DNA of 64,000 nt, taken from Mycobacteroides sp. LB1. Lineage in GTDB: Bacteria; Actinomycetota; Actinomycetes; Mycobacteriales; Mycobacteriaceae. Shown piece after piece: positions 61,403-64,000 of this stretch. The position numbers and the translations under genes were made by a program. A model generated the notes under the pieces. It was not told the origin of the DNA and made no database searches. It worked only from the letters and a program-made list of their open reading frames with translations. Position 1 is the first letter of the stretch. Every line of letters starts with the position of its first letter. The stretch covers positions 434,001-498,000 of the forward strand of contig NZ_JACCFF010000002.1 in NCBI RefSeq assembly GCF_013449725.1, written 5' to 3'.

Positions 61403-62949
61403 AGGAGCTCATGGCGCAGACCGCGGTCAACGTCTACAACCCTGCCGACGGCAGGCTCGTCGGCAGGGTTGTAGACGAGACTCGGGAATCGGTTGCCGAG
61501 AAAGCGCGTACGCTGCGCGGAGCCCAACCCGGATGGGAAGCGTTGGGACACAAGGTCCGTGCCTACTGGCTCTTCGAGTTACAGACCTGGCTACTCGACC
61601 ACTCAGCGCATATCGCCGATGTTCTGCAATCCGAAACCGGGAAGCCGCGCGCTGAAGCCGAACTCGAGGTGCCGGCGTGGGTCGATCTGATCAACTACTT
61701 CGCGCGCAACACGGGCAAGTTCCTGGCAGACGTGCGGCCGCGGCCGCACGGCCCGCTGGGCTGGACCAAAAAGCTCACGACCACGTTCCGGCCGTATCAG
61801 CTGGTTGGCGTGATCACTCCGTGGAATTTTCCACTCGGCATGGCCGCAATGGACATCCCGCCCGCACTCATGGCCGGTGCTGCCGTGCTACTGAAGCCGT
61901 CTGAGGTCACTCCGCTCAGCGCTCTTGAACTCGCTCGCGGCTGGGACGAGATCGGCGCACCAAAGGTTTTCGCCGTTGCCACCGGCAGCGGTGATACCGG
62001 CAGCGGTGATACCGGTGGGGCAGTGGTCGACGCTGTCGACTACGTACAGTTCACCGGCTCGACGCGGACCGGGCAAGCTGTCGCGCGGCAATGCGTCGAC
62101 CAACTGAAGCCATACAGCCTTGAACTCGGTGGCAAGGATCCTGCGCTGGTTCTGGCCGACGCCGACATCGACCGCGCCGCGCACGGCATCGCTTGGGGAG
62201 CATTGTTCAACGCCGGCCAGGTCTGCGTGTCGATCGAGCGTGTGTACGTCGAAGCTCCTGTCTATGACGAGTTCGTCACGAAGCTCACGCAGCGTGTCGG
62301 CGAACTGCGTCAGGGTCAGGACGATCGAGGCTTCGGCTTCGATATCGGGCCCATGGCGAACATGGACCAGCGTGACATCGTCCAGCGCCATGTCGAGGAG
62401 GCAGTGGCGGCTGGTGCGCGGGCGACCGTCGGCGGTAACCCCACTGGCATCGGCGCCTTTTTTCAGCCGACAGTGCTCGTCGACGTGGACCAGTCGATGT
62501 CCTGCATCCAGGAAGAAACATTCGGCCCGACGATCCCGGTGATCAAGGTCGCCGATGCGGATGAAGCGATTCGACTCGCGAATGACTCACGCTACGGATT
62601 ATCGGCATCGGTGTGGACGCGAGATAGCGCCCAGGGGCAGCGAGTAGCGCGTCGACTCGACGCCGGTGCGGTCAATATCAACGATGCCGTCGCGAACTTG
62701 TTCAGTTTCGCGCTGCCGATGGGCGGTTGGAAGCAGTCCGGTATCGGGTCGCGGTGGGGCGGTAATGCAGGCGTTCGCAAGTACTGCCGCCAGACCGCCA
62801 TCACCGAGCCACGCCTGCCACCGGTGATCAATGAGCCCATGTGGTTTCCGTATTCCAAGGCCCGGATTCGGTTCGTCTTCGGTGCCATGCGTGCCGTCGG
62901 CGCGCGCGGCCTGCGCCGGTTCGGTCTACCAAAGGAGAAGGACAGATGA
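61399..62949 (+). CDS. NAD(P)-dependent aldehyde dehydrogenase
   Basis: A 516-residue aldehyde dehydrogenase: PWNFPL (Asn143), KPSEVTPLSA (Lys166), FTGSTRTG, LELGGKDP (Glu242), and the nucleophile Cys276 in NAGQVCVS, then GPTIPVIKVADADEAIRLAND. It oxidises an aldehyde to the acid. ATG 61399 overlaps the hydrolase stop; ATG 61411 with GAAGGAG just before it is an alternative. Odd points: the first codons contain an 18-bp perfect inverted repeat (61432-61476), and residues 196-205 are TGSGD twice, from a 15-base tandem duplication. The C-terminus is about 30 residues longer than usual and basic (KARIRFVFGAMRAVGARGLRRFG). Its stop overlaps the next SDR. Confidence 0.9.
   Translation: MKELMAQTAVNVYNPADGRLVGRVVDETRESVAEKARTLRGAQPGWEALGHKVRAYWLFELQTWLLDHSAHIADVLQSETGKPRAEAELEVPAWVDLINYFARNTGKFLADVRPRPHGPLGWTKKLTTTFRPYQLVGVITPWNFPLGMAAMDIPPALMAGAAVLLKPSEVTPLSALELARGWDEIGAPKVFAVATGSGDTGSGDTGGAVVDAVDYVQFTGSTRTGQAVARQCVDQLKPYSLELGGKDPALVLADADIDRAAHGIAWGALFNAGQVCVSIERVYVEAPVYDEFVTKLTQRVGELRQGQDDRGFGFDIGPMANMDQRDIVQRHVEEAVAAGARATVGGNPTGIGAFFQPTVLVDVDQSMSCIQEETFGPTIPVIKVADADEAIRLANDSRYGLSASVWTRDSAQGQRVARRLDAGAVNINDAVANLFSFALPMGGWKQSGIGSRWGGNAGVRKYCRQTAITEPRLPPVINEPMWFPYSKARIRFVFGAMRAVGARGLRRFGLPKEKDR
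61432..61476. repeat. Perfect 18-bp inverted repeat inside the aldehyde dehydrogenase coding start
   Basis: GTCTACAACCCTGCCGAC (61432-61449) is followed after 9 bases by its exact reverse complement GTCGGCAGGGTTGTAGAC (61459-61476). The mRNA hairpin would be very stable and begins 33 bases after ATG 61399. It encodes the ordinary family sequence VYNPADGRLVGRVVDE, so it is coincident with normal coding. A role in translation control of the last two genes is possible but unproven. Confidence 0.9.
61981..62010 (+). repeat. 15-base tandem duplication in aldehyde dehydrogenase gene
   Basis: ACCGGCAGCGGTGAT occurs twice in a row (61981-61995 and 61996-62010), followed by a third degenerate ACCGGTGG start. 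The copies keep frame and encode TGSGD twice in a surface loop just before the cofactor segment. The family normally has a single short TGxG-type loop here, so the extra five residues look like a recent in-frame slippage. Confidence 0.85.
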
Positions 62950-63782
62950 CGAATAGATCAAATCTCCTGCACGGCAAGGTGATCGCAATCACCGGCGGGG
63001 CTCGCGGTATCGGATTCGCGACCGCTTCGGCCTTGCGCGCGCTTGGCGCTCGGGTGGCCATCGGTGACGTCGACGAGACGGCGGTCAAGCAGTCGGGTAG
63101 CGATATCGACGTGTTCGCATCCAGGCTGGACGTAACCGATCTCGGGTCGTTCACGTCGTTCCTCGACGAGGTGGAACGTGAACTCGGTCCACTCGACGTG
63201 CTGATCAACAATGCGGGCATCATGCCAGTGGGCAGGCTCGTCGACGAGCCCGATGCGGTGACCCGGCGAATCCTGGACATAAATACGTATGGGGTGATTA
63301 TCGGGACGAAACTCGCTGCGCAGCGGATGGTTCCGCGCACATCGGGACACGTGATCAACGTGGCCTCGCTGGCCGGCGAGACATACACGGCCGGGCTCGC
63401 CACCTACTGTGCAAGCAAGTACGCGGTGGTCGGTTTCACCGACGCGATGCGCGTTGAGAATCGGACGACGGGGGTGCATTTCTCGACGGTACTGCCGTCG
63501 TTCGTCAACACCGAACTGACCTCGGGCACAACAGGTATCAAGGGCGTTAAGAACGCTGAGCCCAGTGATATCGCAAGCGCCATTGTTGATCTCATCATCG
63601 CGCCACGGCCGAAGGTGCGAGTTACCCGGTTGGCCGGCGCACTGGTGGCCTCGCAAAAGTTCATGCCGCGCGTCGTGGCGGAAAAATTGAACAGACTCTT
63701 CGGCGGTGAGCACGTATTCACCGACAAGGTCGACAACGTGCAGCGCAAGGCATACGAAGACCGTGCCCGCGGTGAACTATAA
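62946..63782 (+). CDS. Short-chain dehydrogenase/reductase (SDR)
   Basis: A 278-residue classical SDR: GGARGIGFATASALRALGARVAIGDVD, NNAGIMPVG, NVASLAGETYTAGLATYCASKYAVVGF with Ser, Tyr and Lys, and a C-terminal membrane-proximal helix region ending in a basic and polar tail (RKAYEDRARGEL). The pattern, including the VRVTRLAGALVASQKFMPRVVAEKLNRLFG tail, is that of mycobacterial membrane-associated SDRs that act on lipid-soluble alcohols or ketones. ATG 62946 overlaps the aldehyde dehydrogenase stop. Last plus-strand gene of the cluster. Confidence 0.87.
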   Translation: MTNRSNLLHGKVIAITGGARGIGFATASALRALGARVAIGDVDETAVKQSGSDIDVFASRLDVTDLGSFTSFLDEVERELGPLDVLINNAGIMPVGRLVDEPDAVTRRILDINTYGVIIGTKLAAQRMVPRTSGHVINVASLAGETYTAGLATYCASKYAVVGFTDAMRVENRTTGVHFSTVLPSFVNTELTSGTTGIKGVKNAEPSDIASAIVDLIIAPRPKVRVTRLAGALVASQKFMPRVVAEKLNRLFGGEHVFTDKVDNVQRKAYEDRARGEL

Positions 63783-63911
63783 AGGCAGTAGCTCGATCTC
63801 GATGAACACCGTGGCCACTGTTGTCTTGGCAGCCTCTTGCTTAGGGTTCGGTGCCGTCAGTTTGCGACAGTGAACCGTTCGCGACGGTGCACCGGGTGCT
63901 CCCACCGCCAC
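63777..63911 (-). CDS. Possible small minus-strand gene at the right edge
   Basis: An open minus-strand frame runs from an in-frame stop at 63966-63968 to TAG at 63777-63779. From GTG 63911 it encodes a 44-residue product ending LTAPNPKQEAAKTTVATVF and then an acidic, hydrophobic tail. The composition looks protein-like, but no strong ribosome site and no family are seen. It overlaps the SDR stop by 6 bases. It may be the C-terminus of a frameshifted larger gene or chance. The rest of the edge region holds nothing recognised. Confidence 0.22.
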   Translation of the reverse strand: MAVGAPGAPSRTVHCRKLTAPNPKQEAAKTTVATVFIEIELLPL

Positions 63912-64000
63912 GGCGAATAGCTGGTTGCCGTTGATCCAAACTGGGGTAATTCCCTTCCGTTTTCGTCAGCTGACTTTGTCGCTGAGAGGCCGCCCGGTCA

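Overview
The window looks like chromosomal DNA from a rapidly growing mycobacterium, most likely of the abscessus-chelonae (Mycobacteroides) group. This rests on GC-rich coding, many GTG starts, a mycobacterial haemophore-related protein, a DesA1-type acyl-ACP desaturase, paired FadE dehydrogenases, F420-type oxidoreductases, a CadI/ArsI protein and DtxR/IdeR-type iron boxes. Species is an inference; no rRNA or tRNA gene was seen.

Layout. 0-4.5 kb: a partial amidase, an MHS-family transporter and an NtaA-type flavin monooxygenase. 4.6-17.5 kb: the most unusual block. A minus-strand operon encodes an oversized GltB-like glutamate synthase with no GltD, a CysJ-type diflavin reductase 7 bases behind it, and a HmuS/ChuS-like haem protein overlapping that. 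An iron-box-like sequence lies upstream. Beside it are a secreted haemophore-related protein, a universal stress protein and a second diflavin reductase with its own iron-box-like site. 17.5-30.3 kb: S4 RNA-binding protein, ANT(6)-like nucleotidyltransferase, a TetR regulator with a long palindrome facing a FadE pair, DUF1345 protein, membrane-anchored Hsp70-like protein, small secreted proteins, and a set of oxidoreductases around a MmyB-type regulator. 30.3-41 kb: accessory-looking segment with an acyltransferase, an arsenic operon (arsI-acr3-arsC, divergent arsR with a clear operator), a desaturase, and a GT4 / alpha-toroid / GH130 operon facing another GT4 gene.

41.2-45.3 kb encodes a single-chain assimilatory nitrate reductase fused to a third CysJ-type diflavin reductase. 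45.3-53.4 kb is mixed (small ligand-binding folds, SDR, FKBP lipoprotein, transporter-like protein, PPOX oxidoreductase, CocE esterase with a divergent TetR, alpha/beta hydrolase preceded by a 17-codon leader-like ORF). 53.7-63.8 kb is a CoA-thioester catabolic cluster (FadE, Mcr-type CoA transferase/racemase, AraC regulator, MaoC-like double hotdog, SCPx-like thiolase, SRPBCC protein, SDR, hydrolase, aldehyde dehydrogenase, SDR) for an unknown lipid, terpenoid or steroid-like substrate.

The best candidate for an undescribed system is the apparently iron-responsive GltB-like / diflavin reductase / HmuS-like operon, in which the diflavin protein could replace GltD as electron donor. Three diflavin reductases of one family lie within 45 kb, and none is next to a sulfite reductase haemoprotein gene.
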